The notes: generated from the letters alone by a model not told the origin. Shown: positions 26,858 through 34,815, numbered from the stretch's first letter. The stretch is DNA of 54,833 nt from Oscillospiraceae bacterium (GCA_015065425.1 SVQH01000019.1:1-54833), one strand, 5' to 3'. Numbers and translations are program-made.

Positions 26858-26899
26858 AAAAAGGCGGAGAACTGTTCAGGACAGTTTTTTGCCTTTTTT
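26858..26899 (+). terminator. Terminator of coaX
   Basis: Two nested stems: AAAAAGGC (26858-26865) with GCCTTTTTT (26891-26899), and ACTGT (26871-26875) with ACAGT (26881-26885) followed by TTTTTT. Confidence 0.8.
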
Positions 26900-26933
26900 G
26901 AGTTACTCACTTTGGGAATAATTTGAATATAAC

Positions 26934-26969
26934 AAAAAAATCCCCTGTCCATGATTATTGGAAAAGGGG
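26934..26969 (-). terminator. Terminator of nrdR
   Basis: Stem 26942-26950 with 26960-26969, one mismatch, then seven T on the minus-strand exit side. Confidence 0.75.
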
Positions 26970-26990
26970 CTTGATAATTTACATCATTTA

Positions 26991-27446
26991 TTATTTTTCA
27001 TTAAGAAGAGTTTTTAATTCCGCCATAAAGGATTCGATATCCTTAAAGTCACGGTATACGGAAGCAAATCTGACATAAGCGATTTCATCTATGTTTTTAA
27101 GCTTTTCAAGTGCCATTTCTCCGATAGCAACAGAAGGAACCTCTCTTTCAAGAGAATTCTGAAGCTGACTTTCAATTTCATCAATGGCATTTTCAAGTGT
27201 ATCAAGCGAAACTGGTCTTTTTTCACAAGCTCGGAGCATTCCGCTTAAAAGTTTGTTTCTGTCGAACACCTGTCTGGATTTATCGCGTTTGATAATTATA
27301 ACAGGCTGACCTTCAATGGCTTCATAAGTTGTAAATCTTTTACAGCATTTTATGCACTCTCTTCTGCGTCTGATACGCTGTCCGTCGTCAGCAGGTCTTG
27401 AGTCAATAACTTTACTTTCAGGGTAGAGACAGTAAGGACATTTCAT
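26991..27446 (-). CDS. nrdR: Transcriptional repressor NrdR
   Basis: A 151-residue repressor of ribonucleotide reductase genes. N-terminal zinc ribbon [17 protein letters not shown] ... [12 protein letters not shown] (four Cys in two CxxC pairs), then the ATP-cone ([31 protein letters not shown]) that senses ATP/dATP, and [19 protein letters not shown] at the end. No clear Shine-Dalgarno sequence precedes the ATG (GGTTGGTTATTATTT). No nrd gene lies in the window. Confidence 0.96.
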   Translation of the reverse strand: MKCPYCLYPESKVIDSRPADDGQRIRRRRECIKCCKRFTTYEAIEGQPVIIIKRDKSRQVFDRNKLLSGMLRACEKRPVSLDTLENAIDEIESQLQNSLEREVPSVAIGEMALEKLKNIDEIAYVRFASVYRDFKDIESFMAELKTLLNEK

Positions 27447-27478
27447 AAATAATAACCAACCAATCGTTTAGTGAATAA

Positions 27479-27507
27479 ATAATAACACAGTTTTTATCAA
27501 TAATCAA
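27479..27507 (-). promoter_or_regulatory. Candidate promoter of nrdR
   Basis: TTGATT (27507-27502), 17-base spacer, TATTAT (27484-27479) on the minus strand; it overlaps the last codons of the upstream TIM-barrel gene. Confidence 0.5.
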
Positions 27508-28285
27508 CGAGTAATTTATTAATTTTACGCAGAGAATCGTATATCTGCTCGTCTTTTTCATAGGAAAAATCGTAAAGCTCGATTATAAATTTACCGTCAT
27601 AACCGAATTCTTTCAGTTTATCAAAAAACTCGGGAAAATTGAAATTGCCTTCAAGTGGGGGAATGCATACACAGTTTTCATCATAATCACTTATGTGAAT
27701 GTGTCTGATATGTTTTCCCGCCTTGTCAATGAAGTCATAAGGGGAAAAACTTGCTTTTCTTGCTTGCTTTATATCAAGAACCATAGAGAAGTCGTTACCT
27801 ATGCTGTTTTTCATCTGTTCGATAAAAAGGGGATTTTCTGATATAAATTTGACAACATTTTCCTGACATACTTTTATACCTTCTTTTTTGCCGATATCGG
27901 TAAGCATTGCAAAACGCTCAATATACAAATCCCCGTGAATCGTCCCCGGTAATTTCATTCCGTGAAAAATAAAATAGTCTGCTCCGAGTTTATTTGTGAT
28001 TTCAAAGAATCGTTTGTAGAAGTCAATGCTTTCATGAAAACGGCGTTCATAAGAACTGAAAAGAAAGTACGGCTCTGCAAATGACATGAATGGATGTACT
28101 GACGGGATACAGACATCATAATATTCCTTTATTGCAATAAGTTCATTAATAAAACTCTTTTCAAGCTCCGAAAATGCGTTAAAAAAGACTTCAATATTTT
28201 TAACACCTGCTTTGCATGCTTTTAAAAATGATTTTTCCGTTGTTTCCGGATAAAAACAAGCAGAAGATATTCCCGCTCTTTCCAT
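27497..28285 (-). CDS. Sugar phosphate isomerase/epimerase-like TIM barrel (AP-endonuclease 2 family)
   Basis: A 262-residue protein of the xylose-isomerase-like TIM-barrel superfamily. Metal-site features: VCQENVVKF (Glu), MVLDIKQARKA (Asp), IRHIHISDYD (His-x-His) and KFIIELYDFS (Glu). The group includes IolE/IolI, hydroxypyruvate isomerase and sugar epimerases, and specificity is not predictable. AAAGGAG precedes the ATG. A second member of the family is at 43612-44484. Confidence 0.8.
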   Translation of the reverse strand: MERAGISSACFYPETTEKSFLKACKAGVKNIEVFFNAFSELEKSFINELIAIKEYYDVCIPSVHPFMSFAEPYFLFSSYERRFHESIDFYKRFFEITNKLGADYFIFHGMKLPGTIHGDLYIERFAMLTDIGKKEGIKVCQENVVKFISENPLFIEQMKNSIGNDFSMVLDIKQARKASFSPYDFIDKAGKHIRHIHISDYDENCVCIPPLEGNFNFPEFFDKLKEFGYDGKFIIELYDFSYEKDEQIYDSLRKINKLLVDY

Positions 28286-28314
28286 GATGTACTCCTTTCG
28301 GGTAAATGTACCTG

Positions 28315-28343
28315 TTGATTGTCGGTGCTTCTTTATATATAAT
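28315..28343 (+). promoter_or_regulatory. Promoter deciding the start of the small membrane protein
   Basis: TTGATT (28315-28320), 17-base spacer, TATAAT (28338-28343). An earlier ATG at 28306 lies upstream of the -35 box, so translation must begin at 28360, giving a very short leader of about ten bases. Confidence 0.6.
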
Positions 28344-28359
28344 AAATACGGTGATAATT

Positions 28360-28632
28360 ATGAAGGTTTTAAATTATATTATGGAATCTGTCAACAGGAC
28401 AGACATAAGCATAAGAAGATTGTATCATTTATTATACATAGCAGTCACCGGACTTTATTCCTTATCTTTGATTTTTATTGCTTTAGGAGACAGACTTCTT
28501 CCTGATGTTGATACTGCTTATTATTGGTCGCATGAATTGTTTTTATCTGCTACGTATTCTATGAACATTGCACTTATGATTTTTATTTTTCTGAATCTGA
28601 CAGGAATAGGTCAGAGGAACAGTGAAAATTAA
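28360..28632 (+). CDS. Small membrane protein of unknown function
   Basis: A 90-residue protein with two clear hydrophobic segments (about residues 23-42 and 61-80) and a short polar tail. No family recognised. Start at 28360 is preferred: GGTGAT precedes it by five bases and a consensus promoter ends 17 bases before; the longer frame from 28306 would add a third hydrophobic stretch but starts before that promoter. A strong bidirectional terminator follows. It is probably real, as it has its own promoter and terminator. Confidence 0.55.
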   Translation: MKVLNYIMESVNRTDISIRRLYHLLYIAVTGLYSLSLIFIALGDRLLPDVDTAYYWSHELFLSATYSMNIALMIFIFLNLTGIGQRNSEN

Positions 28633-28634
28633 AA

Positions 28635-28672
28635 TAAAAAAGAAGCACTTCCTGAGAAGTGCTTCCTTTTTT
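28635..28672. terminator. Bidirectional terminator (small membrane gene / tRNA-Lys)
   Basis: A 10-bp perfect stem (28642-28651 with 28656-28665), loop CTGA, followed by CTTTTTT on plus and TTTTTTATTTT on minus. It abuts the CCA end of the tRNA. Confidence 0.85.
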
Positions 28673-28747
28673 GGTGATCCAGCGGAGATTCGAACTCCGG
28701 ACACCCTGCTTAAAAGGCAGGTGCTCTGCCGACTGAGCTACTGGATC
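28672..28747 (-). tRNA. tRNA-Lys(UUU)
   Basis: Full 76-nt cloverleaf on the minus strand: acceptor GATCCAG/CTGGATC, D stem GCTC/GAGC, anticodon stem CCTGC/GCAGG with loop CTTTTAA (anticodon UUU), T stem CGGAG/CTCCG, discriminator A and encoded CCA. Its first two bases are the last two bases of the secG stop codon, so both lie in one transcript. Confidence 0.97.
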
Positions 28748-29003
28748 ATCGGGATATCATAAATGCCAGGAAGAATGTACAGAAAAGAGCGACTACGAAG
28801 AAAACAACCCCCAGAATCTTTGTTAACTTTGCGAGTTTTGCCTCAAAAGAACGGGACTTGTTCTTTCCGAAGAAAGTATCAGCTCCACCGGCGATGGCAC
28901 CTGAAAGACCTGCTCTGCGGCTCTGCTGTAAAAGAACAAGAACAACAATAGCTATTGATATTACTATAAGTAAAACACCTATAAGAATTTCGTACCATGC
29001 CAT
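28746..29003 (-). CDS. secG: Preprotein translocase subunit SecG
   Basis: An 85-residue SecG: YEILIGVLLIVISIAIVVLVLLQQ (first membrane helix), then GLSGAIAGGADTFFGKNKSR (the conserved glycine-rich loop) and a second helix (KILGVVFFVVALFCTFFLA). It enhances SecYEG-mediated export. ATG 29003 with AAAGGTG upstream is used; a GTG four codons earlier is possible but has no ribosome site. Its TGA stop shares two bases with the tRNA-Lys start. Confidence 0.95.
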   Translation of the reverse strand: MAWYEILIGVLLIVISIAIVVLVLLQQSRRAGLSGAIAGGADTFFGKNKSRSFEAKLAKLTKILGVVFFVVALFCTFFLAFMISR

Positions 29004-29053
29004 AATGATAATCACCTTTCAATTAAACGTCGCATTTCCATTGGCGCTTAAGT

Positions 29054-29082
29054 ATATTAACACAACAAATATCAAAAATCAA
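29054..29082 (-). promoter_or_regulatory. Promoter of secG-tRNA-Lys
   Basis: TTGATT (29082-29077), 17-base spacer, TAATAT (29059-29054) on the minus strand. Confidence 0.6.
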
Positions 29083-29181
29083 GTCTTTTTTTGAAATTTT
29101 TTTCATTTTTATAAAATAATTCTTGTTACAACAGCAGATTTGGTTAATTTTTAATTATATTGAATAATTTTTAACAAACGG

Positions 29182-29210
29182 TTGATTATTTTTAGGTAAA
29201 GTTATATAAT
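29182..29210 (+). promoter_or_regulatory. Promoter of the FucO-like dehydrogenase
   Basis: TTGATT (29182-29187), 17-base spacer, TATAAT (29205-29210), 29 bases before the start codon. Confidence 0.65.
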
Positions 29211-29239
29211 TAAAGAAAAAAGAAAGAAGGAATATTATT

Positions 29240-30385
29240 ATGAACAAATTTACTCTTAACGAAACATCATATCACGGTGCAGGGGCAATAAGTGCTATTC
29301 CCGAAGAAATTAATGCACGCGGTTTCAAAAAAGCATTTGTTGTTACTGACCCTGATCTTATTAAATTCAATGTTACTTCAAAAGTTACCGATATTCTTGC
29401 AGCTGCAGGAATTGAATATGATGTTTATTCTGATATAAAAGCCAATCCTACAATAGAAAATGTCAAAAACGGTGTTGAAGCATTTAAGAAAGCTGCTGCT
29501 GATTGCATCGTTGCTGTAGGCGGCGGCTCAGCAATGGATACAGCAAAGGCTATCGGTATTATAATAACAAATCCCGAATATGCCGATGTGCGTTCACTTG
29601 AGGGCGTAGCACCCACAAAAAATAAGTGTGTGCCTACAATAGCTGTTCCCACTACTGCAGGTACAGCAGCCGAAGTTACCATAAACTATGTTATCACCGA
29701 TGTTGAAAAGAAGCGTAAATTTGTCTGTGTAGACGTAAACGATATTCCTGTTGTTGCCGTCGTTGATCCCGATATGATGTCATCAATGCCTGCTTCTCTT
29801 ACTGCTGCTACGGGCATGGATGCTCTTACGCATGCCATTGAAGGTTATATCACCAAGGGTGCATGGGAGCTTTCCGATATGTTCCATATCAAGGCCATTG
29901 AAGTTATCGGAAAATCTCTTCGTGCTGCTGTTAAAAATGAAAAAGAAGGCAGAGAAGGTATGGCTCTCGGTCAATACATTGCAGGCATGGGCTTTTCAAA
30001 TGTCGGTCTTGGTGTAGATCACTCAATGGCTCATACTTTATCGGCTTATTATGATATGCCTCACGGTAAGGCTTGTGCTGTGCTTCTTCCTGCCGTTATG
30101 GCTTATAATGCTGATTACACAGGAGAAAAATACCGTGATATAGCCCGTGCGATGGGTGTTGAAGGAGTAGATTCAATGTCTCAGGCTGAATACAGAAAAG
30201 CAGCTTGTGATGCAGTTGCAAAACTTGCTGAGGATGTCGGTATCGTATGCTCCCTTAAAGGTATCGTTAAAGAGGAAGATATAGAAGCACTTGCAAATGA
30301 TGCTTTTGCTGATGCTTGCCGTCCCGGTAATCCCAGAGAAACAAATGTGGAAGACATTATTGCTATTTACAGAAGTCTTATGTGA
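29240..30385 (+). CDS. fucO: Iron-dependent alcohol dehydrogenase, lactaldehyde reductase (FucO) type
   Basis: A group III Fe-dependent alcohol dehydrogenase of 381 residues. Sequence runs parallel to FucO throughout: NETSYHGAGAI at the N-terminus, the NAD(P) motif VGGGSAMDTAKAIGI, AVPTTAGTAAEVTI, the metal ligands in GMDALTHAIEGY (D and H) and VDHSMAHTLSAYYDMPHGKA (two His). FucO reduces L-lactaldehyde, formed from fucose and rhamnose breakdown, to propane-1,2-diol, which would fit the GH78 rhamnosidase-like gene 5 kb upstream, but 1,3-propanediol or butanol dehydrogenases are alternatives. Monocistronic. Confidence 0.85.
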   Translation: MNKFTLNETSYHGAGAISAIPEEINARGFKKAFVVTDPDLIKFNVTSKVTDILAAAGIEYDVYSDIKANPTIENVKNGVEAFKKAAADCIVAVGGGSAMDTAKAIGIIITNPEYADVRSLEGVAPTKNKCVPTIAVPTTAGTAAEVTINYVITDVEKKRKFVCVDVNDIPVVAVVDPDMMSSMPASLTAATGMDALTHAIEGYITKGAWELSDMFHIKAIEVIGKSLRAAVKNEKEGREGMALGQYIAGMGFSNVGLGVDHSMAHTLSAYYDMPHGKACAVLLPAVMAYNADYTGEKYRDIARAMGVEGVDSMSQAEYRKAACDAVAKLAEDVGIVCSLKGIVKEEDIEALANDAFADACRPGNPRETNVEDIIAIYRSLM

Positions 30386-30419
30386 TAAAAAATAACCGAA
30401 GACATTTTCAGTCTTCGGT
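30386..30419 (-). terminator. Terminator of the DUF6514-like gene
   Basis: A 9-bp perfect stem (30395-30403 with 30411-30419), followed by TTATTTTTT on the minus strand. Confidence 0.75.
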
Positions 30420-30430
30420 CGGATGTGTCA

Positions 30431-30670
30431 CTATGCAAGACCGTTGCTTATGAGCTTGTCATAAGCTTTTCCGATGATATAATCCCTTATTATATCGTTG
30501 TAATGTTCGGGTGATACATCGTTACTGATTCGTTTGAGCAGAGAAACGACTTCCTCTCTGTCTTCTGAAATATTCGGGAATCTGAATTTGCGATCCTTAT
30601 TCTCGATAAGTATTCCGTACAGAATTACGCCGTTTATCTGCTCTTCGATTATACTTGCTTCTTTTTGCAT
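30431..30670 (-). CDS. DUF6514-like small protein
   Basis: A 79-residue soluble protein with no recognised catalytic motif. The pattern, an N-terminal beta region (NGVILYGILI) followed by DREEVVSLLKRISNDVSPEHYNDIIRDYI, resembles clostridial DUF6514 proteins. ATG 30670 has AAGGTG before it and is used instead of the longer frame, which would start within the operator palindrome. Function unknown. Its promoter is overlain by a 35-base palindrome. Confidence 0.65.
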   Translation of the reverse strand: MQKEASIIEEQINGVILYGILIENKDRKFRFPNISEDREEVVSLLKRISNDVSPEHYNDIIRDYIIGKAYDKLISNGLA

Positions 30671-30684
30671 TATTTCACCTTCTT

Positions 30685-30719
30685 TCACTATTTTGTGATA
30701 TGATATCACAAAATAGTGA
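30685..30719. promoter_or_regulatory. 35-base perfect palindrome overlying the DUF6514-gene promoter
   Basis: Arms 30685-30701 and 30703-30719 are exact reverse complements around one central G. The palindrome covers the -10 box (TATCAT, 30705-30700) and most of the spacer of the minus-strand promoter whose -35 is TTGAAA (30728-30723, 17-base spacer). The core is TTGTGA-N7-TCACAA. This is the layout of a repressor operator. Confidence 0.7.
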
Positions 30720-30735
30720 AAATTTCAACAAGAAA

Positions 30736-30754
30736 TTGTGAATGCAGGTCACAA
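30736..30754. promoter_or_regulatory. Second TTGTGA-N7-TCACAA operator-like site
   Basis: TTGTGA (30736-30741), seven bases, TCACAA (30749-30754): same half-sites and spacing as the large palindrome, centre to centre 43 bases (about four helical turns). A further lone TTGTGA lies at 30771-30776. It lies just upstream of the GH5 gene. Confidence 0.6.
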
Positions 30755-30807
30755 ATTATTTTTACTATTTTTGTGAGTTATTTTCAAGTTTTTGCGAGGA
30801 AAAATTT

Positions 30808-32061
30808 ATGAAAACAAAACTTAAAAAACTTTTAGGTGTATTTTTGTCATTGCTGACTATATTTTCTTCTGTTAGTTTTACATTTTCTGCCGGTGCTGAA
30901 ACCGTCGGTTTTACCGATGAGGATTTTCTCATAACACGCGGCCAGGATATTGTCAATAGAAAAGGCGAAAAAATCATTCTTAAGGGCGTTAATCTCGGAG
31001 CATGGCTTATATGGGAAGACTGGTTATGTCCTTATGAAGAGGCAAGTGATCATGCTGAAGTTTTTGATGTACTTACAGAAAGATTTGGCATTGAGGGTGC
31101 TTATGAACTTATGGACACCTATATGGACAACTGGATCACTGAATATGACCTTGATGAAATAAAGGAAATGGGCTTTAATTGTGTCAGAGTTCCTTTCTGG
31201 TACAGAAATTTCTATTATGATGACAATGGTACAAAGATTCTTGATGAAAACGGTGAATGGGATTTTTCCCGTCTTGACTGGATAGTTAAAGAATGTGCCG
31301 AGCGAGAGATTTATGTTATTCTTGATATGCACGGTGCCGTCGGTTATCAGAGTGATGCTCCTCATAACGGAAAAGCGGATTCCTGCGGGCTTTATGATCA
31401 GACAGAACAGGGCGAAAGATACAGAGAGCTTACCGACGATCTCTGGACAGCCATTGCCGCAAGATTCAGAGGAAATCCTGCTGTTGCAATGTATGACCTT
31501 CTTAATGAACCCATGTGTGATGTTGATTGCGGTGAAATAACCAGAAGAATTAAAAATGAATATATTTATACAAGACTATATGATACTGTACGTGCTGCAG
31601 ATCCCGAGCATATCATAACACTTGAATGTATATGGACTCCTCTTGCACTTCCTCTGTCATATCTCAAGGGCTGGGAGAATGTCGTATATCAGGTTCATTT
31701 CTATAACAATTCCAATTTTATTTTCAATCTTTTTGTGCTTCTTACAAAAATAATACATTGGAATGTTCCTATGCTTATGGGCGAATTTTTTCCTCATCAG
31801 AGAACAACATGGGATAACTGCTTTACCTTTATGGAAAAGACTAATTTTAACTGGTGCTTATGGACATATAAAGCAACAGGTCATTTGATGTGGGAGTCCG
31901 ATTGGTGTCTCAGAGGCAGTAAGGACGGCTTCCACAGAGCAAAGGTATGTACGGATTCCTTTGAAGAAATAGCCCGTAAATGGGGTGAATGTGTTCGTAC
32001 TGATATCGGTTTTCAGGATACAGGGCATTACGAGACAAATGTAAAAGAGCATATAAAATAG
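30808..32061 (+). CDS. Secreted GH5 glycoside hydrolase
   Basis: A 417-residue endo- or exo-beta-glucanase-type enzyme. A signal peptide (KTKLKKLLGVFLSLLTIFSS, cleavage probably after SAGA) directs export. The catalytic domain has ILKGVNLGAWLIWEDWL, RVPFWYRN, VILDMHGAVGYQ, the acid/base Glu in YDLLNEPMCD (about residue 235) and the nucleophile Glu in MLMGEFFPHQR (about 330). The GVNLGAW / DMHGA pattern resembles exo-beta-1,3-glucanase-like GH5 members, so laminarin-type as well as cellulose-type substrates are possible. Start: ATG 30808, GAGGA upstream; the longer frame lacks the signal-peptide start. No dockerin or CBM is attached. Confidence 0.88.
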   Translation: MKTKLKKLLGVFLSLLTIFSSVSFTFSAGAETVGFTDEDFLITRGQDIVNRKGEKIILKGVNLGAWLIWEDWLCPYEEASDHAEVFDVLTERFGIEGAYELMDTYMDNWITEYDLDEIKEMGFNCVRVPFWYRNFYYDDNGTKILDENGEWDFSRLDWIVKECAEREIYVILDMHGAVGYQSDAPHNGKADSCGLYDQTEQGERYRELTDDLWTAIAARFRGNPAVAMYDLLNEPMCDVDCGEITRRIKNEYIYTRLYDTVRAADPEHIITLECIWTPLALPLSYLKGWENVVYQVHFYNNSNFIFNLFVLLTKIIHWNVPMLMGEFFPHQRTTWDNCFTFMEKTNFNWCLWTYKATGHLMWESDWCLRGSKDGFHRAKVCTDSFEEIARKWGECVRTDIGFQDTGHYETNVKEHIK

Positions 32062-32125
32062 TGTAAGGTTATGGATATTCTGCATTATTCATGGTCTGTA
32101 TTATGAGGATATCATCTATATAATG

Positions 32126-32164
32126 AAAAATAAGGAGTAGGGAAGACCCACTCCTTATTTTTAT
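32126..32164. terminator. Bidirectional terminator (GH5 / DUF4317)
   Basis: An 11-bp stem (32128-32138 with 32150-32160) extended by GG/CC, loop GAAGA; T-rich on both exits. It overlaps the stop codon of the DUF4317 gene. Confidence 0.8.
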
Positions 32165-33288
32165 GAAATATCAATATTGACTCCGTTTACTTCAACGCCG
32201 TCGTTGGCTCTTATAAGAATATATCTCGAGCCGTTAATAATCTGTGTTGAGACAAGATCGCTTCTTTCGGGATCCACTTTTATTGAGACATAAGGTGTTG
32301 CAATTTCAAATTTTTTAATGTCCATAATAGCAGTGGGTGCTACTTCTGCATTTTTTCCGAATTCTGCTTCAAACTTATTTTCAAATTCCTCTACTTTTTC
32401 ATCGGAAACACCGCAGGATTCAAGCACATTCTTAAAACTTGTTTTTGAAAGTGTCAGGGGCTCTTCCTGTTTTGTCATTTTGTACTCCTGTACAAGTTCA
32501 TTTACATGTTCGTGTACGGATTTTATTACATTGAGATTACAATCTTCTGAAAGAGTCTGAGTGAGGCACTCACCGAAGCATTCCTTCTGTTCTGCCGATG
32601 CTTTCGGAATTTCCGTATTGAAGACATTTTTTATAAAGTCAGGATGTGCATTTGCAATATCTTTTGAATAGAAAAGAGCTTTGTAAATGTTTGCTGCTCT
32701 GTCATCAAATGCCGGGAACATAAAGCCAATTTCAGGATTTGAGAGAAGTGCATGTTGGTCTGTCATCCTGAAGCTGTTGTCAAATCCGCTGTAATAAATT
32801 GCGGGTTTTGATTCCTTAATGGGACATATAACACATACTATGTAACTGAACACGGTAGTTGAGTCTTCTTCCCGTTCTCCCGATTCAGTATATGAAAAAA
32901 CATCATAATTATCACAGGCGAGAAGTATTGCATATTCACTTTCAAATATCACACTATCGATAATTTTAGAATATAAAACATTCAATGCATCTTCATTTCC
33001 GAGATTGGTGTTTTTGATTTCCATAAGAAGTTTGTGTTCATCGCTCTCCATAACCTGTGCAGCAGAGTATTCAAGCTCATATAGACTTGTTCCGACATTA
33101 CCTGAAAGAGTCTTTTTCATAACGCTTAAAAGCTTTTCACAGTCATCTGATATCGTGTTTATCATGGATTGATTTATGTAAGATTTTATCGTTTTATCTC
33201 TGTCAACAATACAGCCTCTTATGCTTAATATGTTGCTTTTATTGTGTCTGAATCTTCTTCTTATTTCTCTTAATTCCTTATCATTCAT
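32161..33288 (-). CDS. DUF4317 family protein
   Basis: A 375-residue soluble protein matching the clostridial DUF4317 family in layout: ELREIRRRFRHNKSNILSIRGCIVD at the start, KKTLSGNVGTSLYELEY, the VVCVICPIKESKP region and GFMFPAFDDRAANIYKALFYSKD, then a variable C-terminus ending with an Ile-rich strand. No catalytic motif is evident and function is unknown for the whole family. CAAGGAGC precedes the ATG. Monocistronic. Confidence 0.85.
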   Translation of the reverse strand: MNDKELREIRRRFRHNKSNILSIRGCIVDRDKTIKSYINQSMINTISDDCEKLLSVMKKTLSGNVGTSLYELEYSAAQVMESDEHKLLMEIKNTNLGNEDALNVLYSKIIDSVIFESEYAILLACDNYDVFSYTESGEREEDSTTVFSYIVCVICPIKESKPAIYYSGFDNSFRMTDQHALLSNPEIGFMFPAFDDRAANIYKALFYSKDIANAHPDFIKNVFNTEIPKASAEQKECFGECLTQTLSEDCNLNVIKSVHEHVNELVQEYKMTKQEEPLTLSKTSFKNVLESCGVSDEKVEEFENKFEAEFGKNAEVAPTAIMDIKKFEIATPYVSIKVDPERSDLVSTQIINGSRYILIRANDGVEVNGVNIDIS

Positions 33289-33318
33289 TATAATTGCTCC
33301 TTGAAATTTATAGTGATA

Positions 33319-33348
33319 ATTATATCATCAGGGGATTGTGAAAATCAA
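33319..33348 (-). promoter_or_regulatory. Promoter of the DUF4317 gene
   Basis: TTGATT (33348-33343), 18-base spacer, TATAAT (33324-33319) on the minus strand. Confidence 0.6.
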
Positions 33349-33360
33349 TCAGAAATTTTC

Positions 33361-33389
33361 TTGAAAATATTATTAATTACTATTATAAT
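33361..33389 (+). promoter_or_regulatory. Promoter of the ADP-ribosylglycohydrolase gene
   Basis: TTGAAA (33361-33366), 17-base spacer, TATAAT (33384-33389). Only 18 bases separate it from the start codon, so the message begins at or within the ribosome site. Confidence 0.6.
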
Positions 33390-33407
33390 TTAGAGGAGGT
33401 GTTTTTG

Positions 33408-34763
33408 ATGAAATATAATAAGATATCCCCGAATTATTCCGAGATGAACAGTGCAGAGATATATTCACATCAGCTTGATACTGAATATTTGCAATGCATA
33501 GAAGAAGGTCTTGATATCGCTGATTTTGAGGGGCTTTTTGCCGTTGTTGAAAAACTGCCCGACGGAAAAAACCGTGAACAAGTTGCAGATGTACTTTTTG
33601 ATTATATAAGCAATGCTGATATTAAAAGCGATTATCCTTATAATGAACCTTCCGTTTTTTCCGAAATAAAACAGCTTTGTGATTATACAGTGAAGGATGA
33701 AGTGAGAATTGCTGATAATATCGAAAGCAGAATTGCAGGTGCATGGTACGGTCGGATATGCGGATGCCTTCTCGGAAAAACTGTTGAGGGAATAAGAACC
33801 GATGAATTCTATCCGTTTCTTAAAGAAACAAACAACTATCCTCTCAGCAGATATATTCTGTCAACAGATATAAATGATGAAATCTGCAATAAATATAAAT
33901 TCGGATTCTGTCACAGATGTTATGCTGATAAAATCGATGGTATGCCGGTCGATGACGATACTAATTATACTGTTTTTTACCAGTATATAATTGATAAATA
34001 CGGCAGAGAGTTTACTTCCTCCGATATAGCAAATGAATGGCTGAAAAATCAAACCAAGGAAACATATTTTACTGCTGAAAGAGTTGCTTATTTCAATTTT
34101 ATCAAAGGATATCTTCCTCCTTTTTCTGCAATTTGTAAAAATCCATACCGAGAATGGATTGGAGCCCAGATAAGAGGAGATTATTTCGGTTATATAAATC
34201 CCGGGAAACCGGAAATTGCAGCGGAAATGGCTTACAGGGATGCATGCATTTCTCATGTTAAAAACGGAATTTACGGCGAAATGTTCGCTGCTGCAATTAT
34301 TGCTGAAGCAGCTGTGAATGACGATATGCTGTGTGTAATAAAAACAGGTCTTAATAACATTCCGTCAACTTCAAGGTTTTATCAAAAAATCAATTATATT
34401 ATTGAAATGTATAACAGTGGCTTGTCTTATGAAGAGTGCATTGCCTGTATACATAATGAATTCAATGAACATATTTCTCATCATTGGTGCCATACAATAC
34501 CGAATGCGATGATTGTGGTTGCCGCTTTGTTGTACGGCGAAGGGGACTATGGGAAAACAATCTGTTTTGCTGTTGAAGCTGGTTTTGATACCGATTGCAA
34601 CGGAGCTACAGTAGGTTCTGTTATCGGTATTATGAAAGGACGCGGTGCAATAGGTGTGGAATGGACATATCCTCTTAATGATAAGCTGCAGACTTATATG
34701 TATATCTGTCCTGAAGTGAGTATTAAAGAATGTATTGCCAAAACATTGAAGCATATTATATAA
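33408..34763 (+). CDS. ADP-ribosylglycohydrolase (ARH) family protein
   Basis: A 451-residue protein. After an N-terminal helical part (about 1-100) comes the ARH fold: NIESRIAGAWYGRICGCLLGKTVEG, the first metal-binding acids in GMPVDDDTNYTVFYQYI, and the second set in FAVEAGFDTDCNGATVGSVIGIMKGR. ARH enzymes remove ADP-ribose from proteins or small molecules using two Mg2+; ADP-ribosyl-dinitrogen-reductase hydrolase homologues are common and many are uncharacterised. ATG 33408 (AGGAGGT upstream) is used, not the GTG at 33399. Stand-alone gene, no ADP-ribosyltransferase next to it. Confidence 0.88.
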   Translation: MKYNKISPNYSEMNSAEIYSHQLDTEYLQCIEEGLDIADFEGLFAVVEKLPDGKNREQVADVLFDYISNADIKSDYPYNEPSVFSEIKQLCDYTVKDEVRIADNIESRIAGAWYGRICGCLLGKTVEGIRTDEFYPFLKETNNYPLSRYILSTDINDEICNKYKFGFCHRCYADKIDGMPVDDDTNYTVFYQYIIDKYGREFTSSDIANEWLKNQTKETYFTAERVAYFNFIKGYLPPFSAICKNPYREWIGAQIRGDYFGYINPGKPEIAAEMAYRDACISHVKNGIYGEMFAAAIIAEAAVNDDMLCVIKTGLNNIPSTSRFYQKINYIIEMYNSGLSYEECIACIHNEFNEHISHHWCHTIPNAMIVVAALLYGEGDYGKTICFAVEAGFDTDCNGATVGSVIGIMKGRGAIGVEWTYPLNDKLQTYMYICPEVSIKECIAKTLKHII

Positions 34764-34764
34764 G

Positions 34765-34798
34765 AATTCAGCCGCCGTTTTTCTACGGTGGCTGAATT
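34765..34798. terminator. Convergent hairpin (ARH / four-helix protein)
   Basis: A 9-bp stem (34765-34773 with 34790-34798) extended by CCGT/ACGG, loop TTTCT; no strong T-tract on either side, so efficiency is uncertain. Confidence 0.55.
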
Positions 34799-34815
34799 AT
34801 TGAGAAATATAACGA

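Noticed and set aside
28306-28359. Longer N-terminus for the small membrane protein
   Set aside because: Its ATG lies upstream of the -35 box of the only convincing promoter and has no ribosome site.
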